Below, one piece after another: positions 43,562 through 53,977 of a stretch of 64,000 nucleotides of DNA. Under the pieces are notes generated by a model, which made no database searches, was not told the origin of the DNA, and saw nothing but the letters and a program-made list of their open reading frames with translations. Numbering within the stretch: position 1 is the first letter of the stretch; every line of letters starts with the position of its first letter. A program made the position numbers and the translations under genes. This DNA is from Planctomycetota bacterium (GTDB lineage Bacteria > Planctomycetota > B15-G4 > JADJEK01). The stretch spans positions 186,001-250,000 of the forward strand of contig JADJEK010000006.1 of NCBI GenBank assembly GCA_016709145.1, written 5' to 3'.

Positions 43562-44125
43562 GTGGTTCGTATCGGCACCAACCAGTTCAAGAACGGCATC
43601 ACGATCATCTACGAAGGCAAGATGTTCGACATCGTCGAGTTCCAGTTCGTGAAGCCGGGCAAGGGCACGGCTTTCGTCCGGACTCGCATGAAGAACATCA
43701 AGACCGGCAAGGTCATCGAGTACAGCCTCGGCTCGAACGACATGGTCGAACAGGTCAACGTCGAGAAGACGGACATGGAGTACCTGTACCGCGACGGCGA
43801 GTCGTTCGTGTTCATGGACACGACGTCGTTCGAACAGACGCACGTCGAAAAGCAGTTCATCGAACCGATCCTCGACCTGCTGAAAGAGAACACCGTCTGC
43901 GTGTTCAAGCGAGCGAACGGCGAGCTGATCTCCGTCACGCTGCCCGACTTCATGATCCTCGAAGTCGTCGAGTGCGACCCGTTCATGAAGGGCGCGACGG
44001 CATCCGGTGGCCCCAAGCCGGCGAAGGTCGAGACCGGCGCGACCGTCAACGTGCCGCCGTTCATCAACCTCGGCGAGAAGATCAAGATCGACACCCGCAC
44101 CCTCGAGTACGTGGAGCGCGCTTGA
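43562..44125 (+). CDS. efp: Elongation factor P
   Basis: Relieves ribosome stalling at polyproline stretches. The 187-residue protein starts at a GTG (VVRIGTNQFKNG). It has the modifiable lysine loop VKPGKGTAFVRTRMKNI and the EF-P signature region (VTLPDFMILEVVE, then GATVNVPPFINLGEKIKIDT). No modification enzyme is in the window. It begins the efp-accB-accC operon; its stop is followed at once by the biotin carrier gene. Confidence 0.95.
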   Translation: MVRIGTNQFKNGITIIYEGKMFDIVEFQFVKPGKGTAFVRTRMKNIKTGKVIEYSLGSNDMVEQVNVEKTDMEYLYRDGESFVFMDTTSFEQTHVEKQFIEPILDLLKENTVCVFKRANGELISVTLPDFMILEVVECDPFMKGATASGGPKPAKVETGATVNVPPFINLGEKIKIDTRTLEYVERA

Positions 44126-44145
44126 AGAAGTCGAAGTCCAAGCCG

Positions 44146-44679
44146 ATGGCGAAGTCGTCCTCGAAAGCACCGGCCGCCGAGAAGCCCGGCGCGAAGTCGG
44201 GCATCGACATGGGTGCCATCGAGCACCTGATCCGCCTGATGACCGACAACGGTCTGATGGAAGTCGAAGTGCGCAGCGGCGAGGATCGCAAGATCCGCCT
44301 CAGCCGGCGCGCGAACGACTCGCAGCCGATGATGTTCTCGTCGCCGACTCCGCAGGCCTTTGCCGCGGCGCCGCCAGCGGCCGCCGGCTCCGCTCCCGCT
44401 GCGGGTGCGCCGGCCGCCAAGTCGCGGCCGAGCGACGTGTTCGAGTTCGTGTCGCCGATGGTCGGCACGTTCTATCGCGCACCGTCCCCCGAGGCTCCGC
44501 CGTACTGCAGCACCGGCGACAAGGTCCAGCCTGGCTCGGTCCTCTGCATCATCGAAGCGATGAAGGTGATGAACGAGATCAAGGCCGAACTCGGCGGTGA
44601 AGTCGTCGACATCTTGGTCGAGAACGGTGAGGCGGTCGAGTTCGGCCAGCCTCTGCTCCACATCAAGAAGACCGGCTGA
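44146..44679 (+). CDS. accB: Biotin carboxyl carrier protein of acetyl-CoA carboxylase
   Basis: Carries the biotin used in the first step of fatty acid synthesis. From ATG 44146 it has 177 residues (MAKSSSKAPAAEKPGAKSGI). An alternative TTG at 44122 overlaps the efp stop and adds eight residues. A conserved N-terminal part, an Ala/Pro-rich linker, and the biotinyl domain are present with the biotinylated lysine in CIIEAMKVMNEIKAE. accC follows 9 bases later. Confidence 0.94.
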   Translation: MAKSSSKAPAAEKPGAKSGIDMGAIEHLIRLMTDNGLMEVEVRSGEDRKIRLSRRANDSQPMMFSSPTPQAFAAAPPAAAGSAPAAGAPAAKSRPSDVFEFVSPMVGTFYRAPSPEAPPYCSTGDKVQPGSVLCIIEAMKVMNEIKAELGGEVVDILVENGEAVEFGQPLLHIKKTG

Positions 44680-44688
44680 AGCGCGCGC

Positions 44689-46038
44689 ATGTTCAAGCGC
44701 ATCCTCATCGCGAATCGCGGCGAAATCGCGCTGCGCGTCATCCGGGCCTGTCGCGAACTCGGCATCGAGACCGTCGCTGTCTACTCCGAGGCCGACGCCA
44801 ACGCGATCTGGTTGCGCTTCGCCGACGAGACCATCTGCATCGGCCCCGCGAAGTCGTCGCAGTCGTACCTCGACATCCCGCGCATCATCTCGGCCGCCGA
44901 GATCGCGGACGTCGAAGCGATCCATCCCGGCTACGGCTTCCTGTCCGAACGCGCGCACTTCGCCGAAGTCTGTGAATCGTGCGGCATCAAGTTCATCGGA
45001 CCGCCGCCGGCGACCATCGACCTGGTCGGCAACAAGTCGCGCGCGAAGGAAACCGCGAAGGCGGCCGGCGTTCCCGTCATCCCGGGCTCCGAAGGTCTGT
45101 TGACCGACGAGAAGCACGCGCTCGCGGAAGCGCACCGCATCAAGTACCCGGTGCTGATCAAGGCCGCGGCGGGTGGCGGCGGTCGCGGCATGCGCGTCGC
45201 GCACAACGACGTGTCGCTCGTGAACGGCTACCTCGCCGCGCGCGCCGAGGCCGAAGCGGCCTTCGGCGACTCGTCGGTGTACCTCGAGAAGCTGATCGAG
45301 AAGCCGCGTCACGTCGAGATCCAGATCCTCGGTGACGCGCACGGCAATCTGATCCACCTCGGCGAGCGCGACTGCTCGCTGCAGCGTCGCCATCAGAAGA
45401 TCGTCGAAGAAGCGCCGTCGCCGGTGCTCGACGAGGATCTGCGTCAGAAGATGGGCGAGTGCGCCAAGCGCCTGTGCAAGGCGGCGGGCTACGTCAACGC
45501 CGGCACCGTCGAGTTCCTGGTCGACAAGGACAAGAACTTCTACTTCATGGAAGTGAATGCCCGCGTCCAGGTCGAGCACCCGGTGACCGAACTCGTGACC
45601 GGCGTCGACATCGTGAAGGAGCAGATCCGCATCGCGTACGGCGAGCGGCTCATGCTGAAGCAGAAGGACGTCAAGATCCGCGGTCACGCGATCGAGTGCC
45701 GCATCAATGCCGAGGACCCGGCCGACAACTTCCGGCCTTGCCCCGGCAAGATCCGGGCGTACTACGCGCCGGGTGGACCTCACGTGCGGCTCGAATCCCA
45801 CGCGTACGCGGGCTACGAGATCCCGCGCTACTACGACTCGCTGATCGGCAAGCTGCTGGTCTGGGGCGAGACGCGCGAGGAAGCGCTCGACCGCATGGCG
45901 CGTGCGCTCGACGAGTACATCGTCGAGGGCGTCAAGACCACGATCCCGCTGCAGCGCGAGATCATGCGCCATCCACGGTTCCGTTCCGGCGACGTCGACA
46001 CGTCGTTCATGGACACGACGTTCCTCGCGGCAAAGTGA
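44689..46038 (+). CDS. accC: Biotin carboxylase subunit of acetyl-CoA carboxylase
   Basis: ATP-grasp enzyme that carboxylates biotin on AccB. The 449-residue protein starts MFKRILIANRGEIALRVIRA. It has ATP-binding KAAAGGGGRGMRVAH, GERDCSLQRRHQKIVEEAPS, the catalytic block EFLVDKDKNFYFMEVNARVQ with VEHPVTELVTG, and HAIECRINAEDP. The C-terminal domain is complete. A strong terminator hairpin follows about 90 bases after the stop. Confidence 0.96.
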   Translation: MFKRILIANRGEIALRVIRACRELGIETVAVYSEADANAIWLRFADETICIGPAKSSQSYLDIPRIISAAEIADVEAIHPGYGFLSERAHFAEVCESCGIKFIGPPPATIDLVGNKSRAKETAKAAGVPVIPGSEGLLTDEKHALAEAHRIKYPVLIKAAAGGGGRGMRVAHNDVSLVNGYLAARAEAEAAFGDSSVYLEKLIEKPRHVEIQILGDAHGNLIHLGERDCSLQRRHQKIVEEAPSPVLDEDLRQKMGECAKRLCKAAGYVNAGTVEFLVDKDKNFYFMEVNARVQVEHPVTELVTGVDIVKEQIRIAYGERLMLKQKDVKIRGHAIECRINAEDPADNFRPCPGKIRAYYAPGGPHVRLESHAYAGYEIPRYYDSLIGKLLVWGETREEALDRMARALDEYIVEGVKTTIPLQREIMRHPRFRSGDVDTSFMDTTFLAAK

Positions 46039-46130
46039 ACCAGGGCGAGGGATTGGGTCCAATCCGCGGACTCTTTTCCAACTCTTTTCACGGCCCCCGC
46101 CAACTCCTGTAACCTTTCGCACTCGAATGG

Positions 46131-46165
46131 GCCGAAAGTGGGGGGACCTCGGGTCCCCCTTCGGC
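46131..46165 (+). terminator. GC-rich terminator hairpin after accC
   Basis: Arms GCCGAAAGTGGGGGGACC and GGGTCCCCCTTCGGC pair almost fully around a two-base loop, with a short TTT after. It lies between accC and the next gene and would end the efp-accB-accC transcript. Confidence 0.65.
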
Positions 46166-46206
46166 TTTCCACGAGGTTTGCGTCCGCCCCCGGAGATCGC
46201 GCCGCC

Positions 46207-47085
46207 ATGGTGAGCGCCGCCGCCCTGCTGTTGTTCGCCTGTGTTCTGCCGTCGCCGCAGGATCGGAACGACCGCGCCGCGACCGCGGCGCCGGCGCCGC
46301 AGGAGCGCGTCGAGGCCGCGACGGACGCCGACGAGAACGCGACCGACGCCGACGAGACCGGCGAGGTCGTGATGGCGAACGCCGACGACGCGGTGGCGCG
46401 ACTCACGCGCATCGCCGATCCCGTCGCGAAGTTGAGCGGCGAAGCGCGCTCCGAGCGCATGTTGTTCCACTGGAACAAGTTCGCCGACCTCATGAACGGT
46501 GACGGCGCGCGTCAGGGCGATGCCGGCATCAGCGAGGTCACGTTCACGAGCGACTTGTCGACGGTGCGGATGTTCGGCGCGACGCAGTTCTCGCTCGAGC
46601 GTGCACTCGACGGTCGATTGGAGATGCACTTCGACGAGCTGCACCGGCTGGTCGTCTCCGCGCGCGACGAAGGCCTGCGCGTGGTGCTCGACGACGGCAC
46701 GACGCTCGACGCCGGCGGGACCTGGTTGCGCGTGACGCGCGACGAACTCGATCGCCGCTACGTGATCCGCAACGGCGGGCCGTTCGATCTCGAGGTCAGC
46801 GGCAGCACGCATCTGCGTGACGTCGCGGTCTTGCGTGCGGGCGAATCGGTCGAGATCCCGATCACGCGCGATTCCGCCGCGATCGGTGAATCGGGCGTCC
46901 GCGCGGACGTCTGGCAAGGCATGGTCGTGCGCGCCGAAGCCGGCGTCGACCGCGGCGAAGCGGCCGGGCAGCTCGTGCTGTCGGGCGAGGGCACTGCCGA
47001 GGTGGGCGGCGCCAAGATCGTGTTGACGGGTCAACGCGTGCTGGTGCGCCGGCCGCGGATCGAACGTAGTTCCGACGACGATTGA
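46207..47085 (+). CDS. Exported protein of unknown function
   Basis: A 292-residue protein starting MVSAAALLLFACVLPSPQDR, which reads as a signal peptide. An acidic, Ala-rich linker (ATDADENATDADETGEVV) follows. The main part is beta-rich with DLSTVRMFGATQFSLERALD and LRVVLDDGTTLDAGGTWLRV and shows no active-site motif. The preceding terminator isolates it from the acc genes. I do not recognise the family. Confidence 0.7.
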   Translation: MVSAAALLLFACVLPSPQDRNDRAATAAPAPQERVEAATDADENATDADETGEVVMANADDAVARLTRIADPVAKLSGEARSERMLFHWNKFADLMNGDGARQGDAGISEVTFTSDLSTVRMFGATQFSLERALDGRLEMHFDELHRLVVSARDEGLRVVLDDGTTLDAGGTWLRVTRDELDRRYVIRNGGPFDLEVSGSTHLRDVAVLRAGESVEIPITRDSAAIGESGVRADVWQGMVVRAEAGVDRGEAAGQLVLSGEGTAEVGGAKIVLTGQRVLVRRPRIERSSDDD

Positions 47086-47130
47086 TCGGCCGCCGCGCGT
47101 GTCGCGGCGCCGAAACGGAGTGGACGAGTC

Positions 47131-48183
47131 ATGCAGAGAGCGTTGGTCACCGGTGGCGCGGGCTTCCTCGGTTCGCATTTGTGTGATCGCTTGCTCGCCG
47201 ACGGCTTGCAGGTGATCGCGATGGACAATCTCCTGACCGGAGATCTGTCGAACATCGAGCACTTGTTCGCGAATCCGAACTTCAAGTTCGTCAAGTACGA
47301 CGTCACCGAGTTCATCTACGTCGAAGGCGCGATCGACTACATCTTCCACTTCGCGTCGCCCGCGAGCCCGATCGACTACCTCGAGTTCCCGATCCAGACG
47401 CTGAAGGTCGGATCGCTCGGCACGCACAAGGCGCTCGGTCTGGCCAAGGCCAAGAACGCGACGTTCGTGCTGGCCTCGACCTCGGAGTGCTACGGCGACC
47501 CGCTGGTCCATCCGCAGAAGGAGGACTACTGGGGGAACGTGAACCCGGTCGGTCCGCGCGGCGTCTACGACGAGGCCAAGCGCTTCGCCGAAGCGATGAC
47601 GATGGGCTACCACCGCTATCACGGCGTGAAGACGCGCATCGTGCGCATCTTCAACACGTACGGCCCGCGCATGCGTCTGCGTGACGGACGCGCGCTGCCG
47701 GCGTTCTTCTTGCAGGCGTTGACGAACGAGCCGGTCACGGTGTTCGGCGACGGTTCGCAGACGCGTTCGTTCTGCTTCGTGTCGGACCTGATCGACGGCA
47801 TCGTGCGTCTGTCGCGGTCCGAAGAAGCGCTGCCGGTCAACATCGGCAACCCGCACGAGATCACGATCCGCGAGGCCGCCGAGCGCGTGATCCAACTGTG
47901 CGGATCGAGCAGCGAGGTCGTGTGCAAGCCGCTGCCGGTCGACGACCCGAAGGTCCGCCAGCCGGACATCACCAAGGCGCGCAAGGTCCTCGGCTGGGAG
48001 CCGAAGGTGTCCCTCGAGGACGGTTTGCGCATGACGCTCTGCGGTACTTCAAGGCCGTCGCCAAGCCGCAGAGTGGGCGCGCGGACCGCGAGGCATCGCG
48101 GTCGCGCTTCCTGGGCCAACACGGAGCTCGACCGATGTGCGGCATCATCGGCTGTGCAGCGCGGCGTGACGTCGCCGACCTGA
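47131..48183 (+). CDS. uxs: UDP-glucuronate decarboxylase (UDP-xylose synthase), C-terminus shifted
   Basis: Extended short-chain dehydrogenase fold that makes UDP-xylose. It has the NAD motif TGGAGFLGSHLCDRLL, the FHFASPASPIDYLEFPIQ block, active-site YDEAKRFAEAM (YxxxK) and FNTYGPRMRLRDGRALPAFF typical of the family. Near 48036 two extra bases (CTCTGCGG where CTGCGG is expected) shift the frame. The last ~48 residues as read are therefore not the native ones; the other frame reads RYFKAVAKP and runs on into glmS without a stop. This is the first gene of the damaged stretch. Confidence 0.85.
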   Translation: MQRALVTGGAGFLGSHLCDRLLADGLQVIAMDNLLTGDLSNIEHLFANPNFKFVKYDVTEFIYVEGAIDYIFHFASPASPIDYLEFPIQTLKVGSLGTHKALGLAKAKNATFVLASTSECYGDPLVHPQKEDYWGNVNPVGPRGVYDEAKRFAEAMTMGYHRYHGVKTRIVRIFNTYGPRMRLRDGRALPAFFLQALTNEPVTVFGDGSQTRSFCFVSDLIDGIVRLSRSEEALPVNIGNPHEITIREAAERVIQLCGSSSEVVCKPLPVDDPKVRQPDITKARKVLGWEPKVSLEDGLRMTLCGTSRPSPSRRVGARTARHRGRASWANTELDRCAASSAVQRGVTSPT

Positions 48184-49977
48184 TCCTCGGCGGACTGCGT
48201 CAGCTCGAATATCGCGGCTACGACTCGGCGGGCCTCGCGGTGATCCGCGATGGCGCGCTGTTGGTCGTTCGTCGTGAAGGGCGCATCGACAACCTCGCCG
48301 GTCAGGTCAAGGTCTCCGGCGTCGACGGTCACACCGGCATCGGTCACACGCGTTGGGCCACGCACGGCGCGCCGTCCGAGAAGAACGCGCATCCGCACGC
48401 CGACGGCAGCGGCAACCTCGCGGTCGTCCACAACGGCATCATCGAGAACTTCCGCGAGGTCCTGCACACTGCTGAAGGCGAAGGGCCACGTGTTCCACTC
48501 GAAACCGACTCGGAGGTCTTCGCCCACCTGGTCCAGGAGCATCTGAAGGCGACTCTCCTCGACGCGGTGCGCACGTTCCGATCCGCGAACTACGCGGGAC
48601 CTACGCGTTCGGCGTCATCGCCGCACGATCATCCGCGGCTCTTGGTCGGCGCGCGTCGCGACTCCCCGCTCGTCGTCGGACGCGGCAAGGGCGAGAAGTT
48701 CCTGGCTTCGGACGCCTCCGCGGTGCTCGAATACACCTCCGACGTCGTCTACCTCGACGATGGCGAGATCGCCGAACTCAGGCCCGACGGCGTGCGCATC
48801 GTCGACCTGCACGGCAAGAACGTCCGCCGCGACTCGCGCCGCGTGGAATGGGTCGCCAGGCCAAGCGGGCCAAGGGCGGCTTTCAGCACTTCATGTTGAA
48901 GGAGATCCACGAGCAGCCGGCCGTGGTCGCGAAGACGCTGCAGCGCCACCTCGACGAATCGTCGGGCAAGGCGCGCTTCGTGCTGCCGATGCCGCCGCGC
49001 TCGAGCCCTTCCTGTCACAGGTCGAACGCATTTCGATCACCGCGTGCGGGACGTCGTGGCACGCCGGACTGGTCGGCAAGTTCCTGATCGAGAAGCGCGC
49101 CGGCTTGTCGGTCAACGTCGACTACGCCTCCGAATTCCGCTATCGCGAACCGGTGCTGACGCCGGATTGCCTGATGGTGGCCATTTCTCAATCCGGCGAA
49201 ACCGCCGACACGCTCGCCGCCATCCGATGGGCGCAAGGCGGGCTGCGCGAAGGTGCTGTCGTCGTCAACGTCGCAGGGCTCGGCGATCCTGCGCGAGAGC
49301 GACGGCATCGATCTTGACCCACGCGGGGCCGGAGATCGGCGTCGCTTCGACCAAGGCCTTCGTGTCGCAGCTCGTCGCCTTACAGTCTTGTCGATGCGCC
49401 TCGGGCGCGTCCGCGGCACGGACGCCTCGCGCGAGCGCGCGGCGAAAGCTCGCCGAGGCTCGGGCGTGCTCGCCGCAGCTCATCGAGCGCGTCGCGCGAC
49501 CGAGGCAGGTCGCCGCACGCGGCCGAACTGTTCGCGCGCGCGCAGGACTTCTTGTTCCTCGGCCGTGGCGTGAACTACCCGGTCGCGCTCGAGGGCGCGC
49601 TGAAGCTGAAAGAGATCTCCTACATCCACGCCGAGGGCTATCCCGCCGGCGAGATGAAGCACGGTCCCATCGCGCTGCTCGACGACCGCATTCCGGTCGT
49701 CGCTTTGTGCACGACGTCGGGCGGTCTACGAGAAGGTCGTGAGCAACGTCGAAGAGGCGCGCGTCCGCGACGCGAAGATCATCGCGATCGCCAACTACGG
49801 CGACGAGCGGATCGGCCACATCGCGCCGACGTCATCCCGGTCCCCGAGGTCGCCGAAGTCATCTCGCCGATCGTCAACGTGGTGCCGCTGCAGCTTCTCG
49901 CTTATTACATCGCGCGCGAGCGCGGCTGCGACGTGGATCAACCCCGTAACCTCGCGAAGAGCGTCACGGTGGAATAG
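48135..49977 (+). pseudogene. glmS: Glucosamine-6-phosphate synthase, broken by many indels
   Basis: Makes glucosamine-6-phosphate for UDP-GlcNAc. The pieces are unmistakable: MCGIIGCAARRDVADLILGG with LEYRGYDSAGLAVI (glutaminase), GHTRWATHGAPSEKNAHPHA, VERISITACGTSWHAGLVGK, VAISQSGETADTLAAIRWAQ (isomerase), HAGPEIGVASTKAFVSQLVA, GRGVNYPVALEGALKLKEIS and the C-terminal PRNLAKSVTVE. They lie in order but in alternating frames. At least seven one- or two-base changes are needed to join them. All catalytic segments are present, so the locus is probably a real intact gene poorly sequenced. Confidence 0.85.
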
Positions 49978-50003
49978 GTTTCTTTGGACGGAAGGGACGT
50001 GTC

Positions 50004-50950
50004 ATGGGCGAATTGAACGCAACGGCGAGCGCGCTCGCCGAAAAGATCAGGTCGAAGAAGGCGCGCGTCGCCGTGGTCGGCATGGGCTACGTCGGACTGC
50101 CGCTGGCGGTCGAGTTCGCCAAGGCCGGCCTCACGGTCGTCGGCGTCGACGTCATCAAGGAGCGCATCGAGTCCTTGAGCCGCGGCGACGTCGCACATCC
50201 TCGACATCCCGAGCGAGGATCTCTCGCCGTTGGTCAAGTCCGGGAGGACGTCGGCTTCCTTGCCGGGACCGGTCCTCGGCCGAGATGGTGAAGCTCCTCG
50301 AAAACACCTTCCGCGCCGTCAACATCGGCCTCGTGAACGAACTGGCGATCATCTGCAACAAGCTCGGCCTCTCGGTCTGGGAGGTCGTCGCCGCGGCGTC
50401 CACCAAGCCTTTCGGCTTCATGCCGTTCTGGCCGGGCCCGGGCCTCGGCGGCCACTGCATCCCGGTCGATCCGCATTATCTCTCCTGGAAGCTGAAGAGC
50501 CTCGATTACCACGCCCGCTTCATCGGCCTCGCCGATGCGGTCAACGGCGCGATGCCCGAATACACCGTCGAACTGGTCGCGGAGGCCTTGAACCACGAGA
50601 AGAAGGCGGTCAACGGCTCGAAGATCCTCGTGCTCGGCGTCGCCTATAAGAAGAACATCTACGACTGCCGCGAGTCGCCGGCGATGGACATGGTCAAAGA
50701 GCTGCGCGATCTCGGCGCCGAGGTCGCCTACCACGACCCGTACATCCCGACGCTTCGAGCTCGAAGGGGTGAAGTGGAAGGCGTCGCCGTTCACGGCGGA
50801 AGAGCTCAAGAAGGCGGATTGCGTCGTCATCGTGACCCATCACAAGGCCTTCGATCCGAAGCTCATCGTCGAAACGGCGAAGGTCGTGGTCGACACCCGC
50901 AACCTGACCAAGGGCCTCACGGGCCCGGCGAAGATCCGAACCGGCCCTGA
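50004..50950 (+). pseudogene. UDP-sugar 6-dehydrogenase (WbpA/UDP-GlcNAc dehydrogenase type), frameshifted with internal deletion
   Basis: Oxidises a UDP-hexose or UDP-HexNAc to the uronate. The start (ARVAVVGMGYVGLPLAVEFA) gives the NAD domain to DIPSEDLSPLVKSGR, then the frame breaks. The next recognisable part begins at AEMVKLLENTFRAVNIGLVN and includes the catalytic cysteine in GLGGHCIPVDPHYLSWKLK. About 350-500 bases normally encoding the end of the NAD domain are missing near 50245-50285. Several indels follow. Sequence around the Cys suits the WbpA/TviB-type rather than Ugd. Confidence 0.78.
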
Positions 50951-50956
50951 GCGCGA

Positions 50957-51908
50957 GGAAGGATCCTCGTCACCGGAGCGGCGGGCTTCATCGGGTCGCA
51001 CCTGCGACCGTCTGCTCGGGCGCGGCGACACGGTGATCGGGCTGGACAACTTCCAGCCGTTCTACGACCCGGCGATCAAACGCGCGAACTTGCGCGCGCT
51101 GTCGGCGCGGTCGAACTTCACGTTCGTCGAGGGCGACATCCGCGACGAGAGTCTGCTCGCGCGCCTGTTCGCGGCGCAGCGTTCGACGCCGTGATCCACC
51201 TGGCGGCGATGGCCGGCGTCCGCCCTTCGATCCAGGATCCGGGCTCTACATCGACATCAACCTCAGCGGCACGATCCACCTGTTACGACGCGAGCGCACG
51301 GCGGGCACGCGCAAGATGTCTTCGCCTCGTCGTCGTCGGTGTACGGCGGCAACAACAAGGTTCCGTTCCCCGAGATCAGATCCGGCCGATCGGCCGGTGT
51401 CGCCGTACGCGGCGACGAAGCGCGCCGGCGAAGTGCTCGCGCATGCGTACCACCACTTGTTCGGCTTCACGATCGCGTGCCTGCGCTTCTTCACGGTCTA
51501 TGGGCCGCGCCAGCGCCCGGAGATGGCGATCCACCAATTCACGCGCCTGATCGACCAGGGCAAGCCGGTGCCGTTCTTCGGCGACGGCTCGTCGCGCCGC
51601 GACTACACCTACGTCGACGACATCGTCGACGGCATCGTGCGCGCTCTCGGTCGCGCCAAGGGCTTCGCGATCTACAACCTCGGCGAGCCGCAAGACGACG
51701 TCGCTCGAGGAACTGATCGCCGAGCATCGAGACGCGCCCCGGCAAGAAGCCGATGTTGAACCGACTGCCGGACCAGCCGGGCGACGTCCCGATCACCTAC
51801 GCCGACATCACGCGCGCGAACGCGGACCTCGGCTACGCGCCGCGGACGCCGATCGAAGACGGCGTGACCAAGTTCGTGGCTTGGTATCGCGCCCGAGGGA
51901 TGCGATGA
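50957..51908 (+). pseudogene. NAD-dependent nucleotide-sugar epimerase, frameshifted
   Basis: Pieces in shifting frames give RILVTGAAGFIGSHL, GLDNFQPFYDPAIKRANLRA, VIHLAAMAGVRPSIQDPG, SVYGGNNKVPFPE, active-site YAATKRAGEVLAHAY, CLRFFTVYGPRQRPEMAIHQ and DYTYVDDIVDGIVRALG. The GRPEMAI motif is typical of UDP-glucuronate 4-epimerases. The start codon is not clear. The stop overlaps the next start as ATGA. At least four indels are needed to restore it. Confidence 0.8.
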
Positions 51909-53020
51909 GCGCGAAGCCCCAGGTCATCGCCGTCGTCGGCGCGCGGCCGAACTTCATGAAGGCCGCGCCCAGGTCCTGCGCGCCGCAAGGCGCGCACCGT
52001 CGTCGAGCCGGTGCTGATCATCCACCGGCCAACACTACGACCGCACATGTCGGACCTCTTCTTCGAGGAGCTCGGCATGCCGGAGCCCGCGGTCAACCTC
52101 GAGGTCGGTTCGGGCTCGCACGCGCAACAGACCGCCGACGTGATGGTCCGGTTCGAGAAGCACGTCCTCGAGCACCGACCCGATGTCGTGCTCGTCGTCG
52201 GCGACGTCAACTCGACGATCGCCTGCGCCTTGGTCGCCGCCAAAGGCTGGCATCCCGGTCGCGCACGTCGAGGCCGGACTGCGGTCGTTCGACCGAAGCA
52301 TGCCCGAAGAGATCAACCGGCTCTTGACCGACGTCAACTCGCGGACGTCTGCTACGTCACCGAGGCCTTCCGGTTGCGAAAACCTGAAGAAGGAAGGGGT
52401 TCCGGACGACCGTGTCGTCTTCGTCGGCAACGTCATGATCGACACGCTCCTGAAGAGCCGCGACCTGGCGGCGCGATCGAAGATTCTCGACACCCATCGG
52501 GCTTCCAGCGAAGGGCGCTACGCGCTCGTCACGCTGCATCGACCAGCAACGTCGATGCCCGACGCCGCTCGCGGAGATCTGGTCGGCTCATCGAGAGGAT
52601 GGCGAAGTAGCCCGACATCATCTGGCCGGTCCACCCGCGGACGCGAGCGCGTCTGGCCGAGCCGGGCTCGCCGCGCCGGCGGCGAGCCCGATCCACCGGG
52701 CCACCGCAGGGGTACCTCGACTTCCTCGGTCTCGTCAATCGGCGGCGGCGCTGATCCTCACGGACTCGGGCGGCATGCAAGGAAGAGACCACGGTGCTGG
52801 AGGTGCCGTGCGTCACGCTCCGCGAAAACACGGAACGCCCGTCGACGCTCGACATCGGTTGCAACAAACTGTGCGGCGGGTCGCGCCCCAGAAGATCCTC
52901 GGAGCGCCCTGGCCGTGAAGATGTCGCGGCGCCGCGAAGTAGGCGACCGGTCCCCAGTATTGGGACGGCCGCGCCGCGCAGCGCATTCTCGACGAGCATC
53001 GCGCGGCGGTATCGGAGGTG
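51905..53020 (+). pseudogene. wecB: UDP-N-acetylglucosamine 2-epimerase (non-hydrolysing), frameshifted
   Basis: Interconverts UDP-GlcNAc and UDP-ManNAc. Pieces include MSAKPQVIAVVGARPNFMKA, MSDLFFEELGMPEPAVNLEV, TADVMVRFEKHVLEHRPDVV, LVVGDVNSTIACALVAAKG, VAHVEAGLRSFDRSMPEEIN (after repair) and VPDDRVVFVGNVMIDTLLKS. The C-terminal half is heavily scrambled between frames, with LTDSGGMQEE and LRENTERP-like fragments. Its stop cannot be placed exactly. Gene length is normal, so changes are mostly small indels. Confidence 0.8.
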
Positions 53021-53977
53021 CGCGTTGGCGCGTCATCTTGGTCGCCGGCGGCGCCGGCTTCATCGGTTCGAACCTCGTCGCACGCGCTGGCGAAGCGAGG
53101 CGATCGCGTGCGCGTGCTCGACGATTTCTCGTCCGGCAAGACCAAGAACCTCGCGTCGGTCGTCGATCGCGTGCAGGTGATGGTCGGCGACGCGGCCGAT
53201 CCGGACGCGGTGGGGCGTGCGGTTGCCGGCGTCGACGTCGTGTTCCACGAGGCCGCGATCGCGTCGGTCCAACGCTCGGTCGACCAACCGTTGACGTCGC
53301 AGCCAGGCGAACCTCGACCCGACACCCAATCGTTGACCGCGTCGGCGCGATGCGCGTGTGACGAGGTTGGTCTTCGCGGCGTCGTCCGCGGCCTACGGCA
53401 ACGACCCGTCGTTGCCGAAGACCGAGACCATGAATCCGGCCCCGAAGAGCCCCTACGCGGCCGACAACTTGGCGGCGAACACTCTGCTCGCGGCTTTTGC
53501 CCAGAGCTTCGGCCTAGACACCGTTGGCGCTGCGATATTTCAACATCTACGGTCCGCGCCAACGACCCGTCGTCGCCGTACTCCGCGGTCATTCCGAGCT
53601 TCATCGGCCGGCTCCTCGACGGCAAACGCCCGCGATCTTCGGCGACGGGGAGCAGACGCGCGACTTCGTCTTCGTCGAGACGCCGTCCGCGCCAACCTGC
53701 TGGCCGCTGAGGCGCCGAATGCGGCAAAGGCGCAGTCGTCAACATCGGCATCGGCCGCAGGTCTCCGTCAACCGTCCGGTCGCCGAGATCCTCGGCGCGC
53801 GGTCCGATGATTATGCGCCGGCGCGCATCGGCCCGACGCACGCCTGGCTCGCCGCGTCGAGAAGGCCGCACCGATCCTGGGATCTCGGCGCGTGGCGGTC
53901 GATCCCTGAATCCATGGATCGCGCTCAAGACGGGTTTAGCCGACGGCCGAGCGTTCCGCAAGGAGGTCTCGTCGTGA
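53018..53977 (+). pseudogene. Second NAD-dependent nucleotide-sugar epimerase, frameshifted
   Basis: The pieces VILVAGGAGFIGSNLV, KRGDRVRVLDDFSSGKTKNL, VVFHEAAIASVQRSVDQP, VFAASSAAYGNDPSLPKTET, SPYAADNLAANTLLAAFAQS and the IFGDGEQTRDFVF region match UDP-glucose/UDP-GlcNAc 4-epimerases. The active-site YxxxK position reads YAADN in this assembly, so Lys is changed, possibly by sequence error. The TGA stop overlaps the rmlA GTG. Several indels are needed. Confidence 0.78.

Noticed and set aside
43609..47895. Very long minus-strand open frame (over 1400 codons) opposite efp, accB and accC
   Set aside because: Its translation is Arg/Asp/Val/His-rich low complexity typical of the reverse of GC-rich genes, and three well-recognised genes lie on the other strand.
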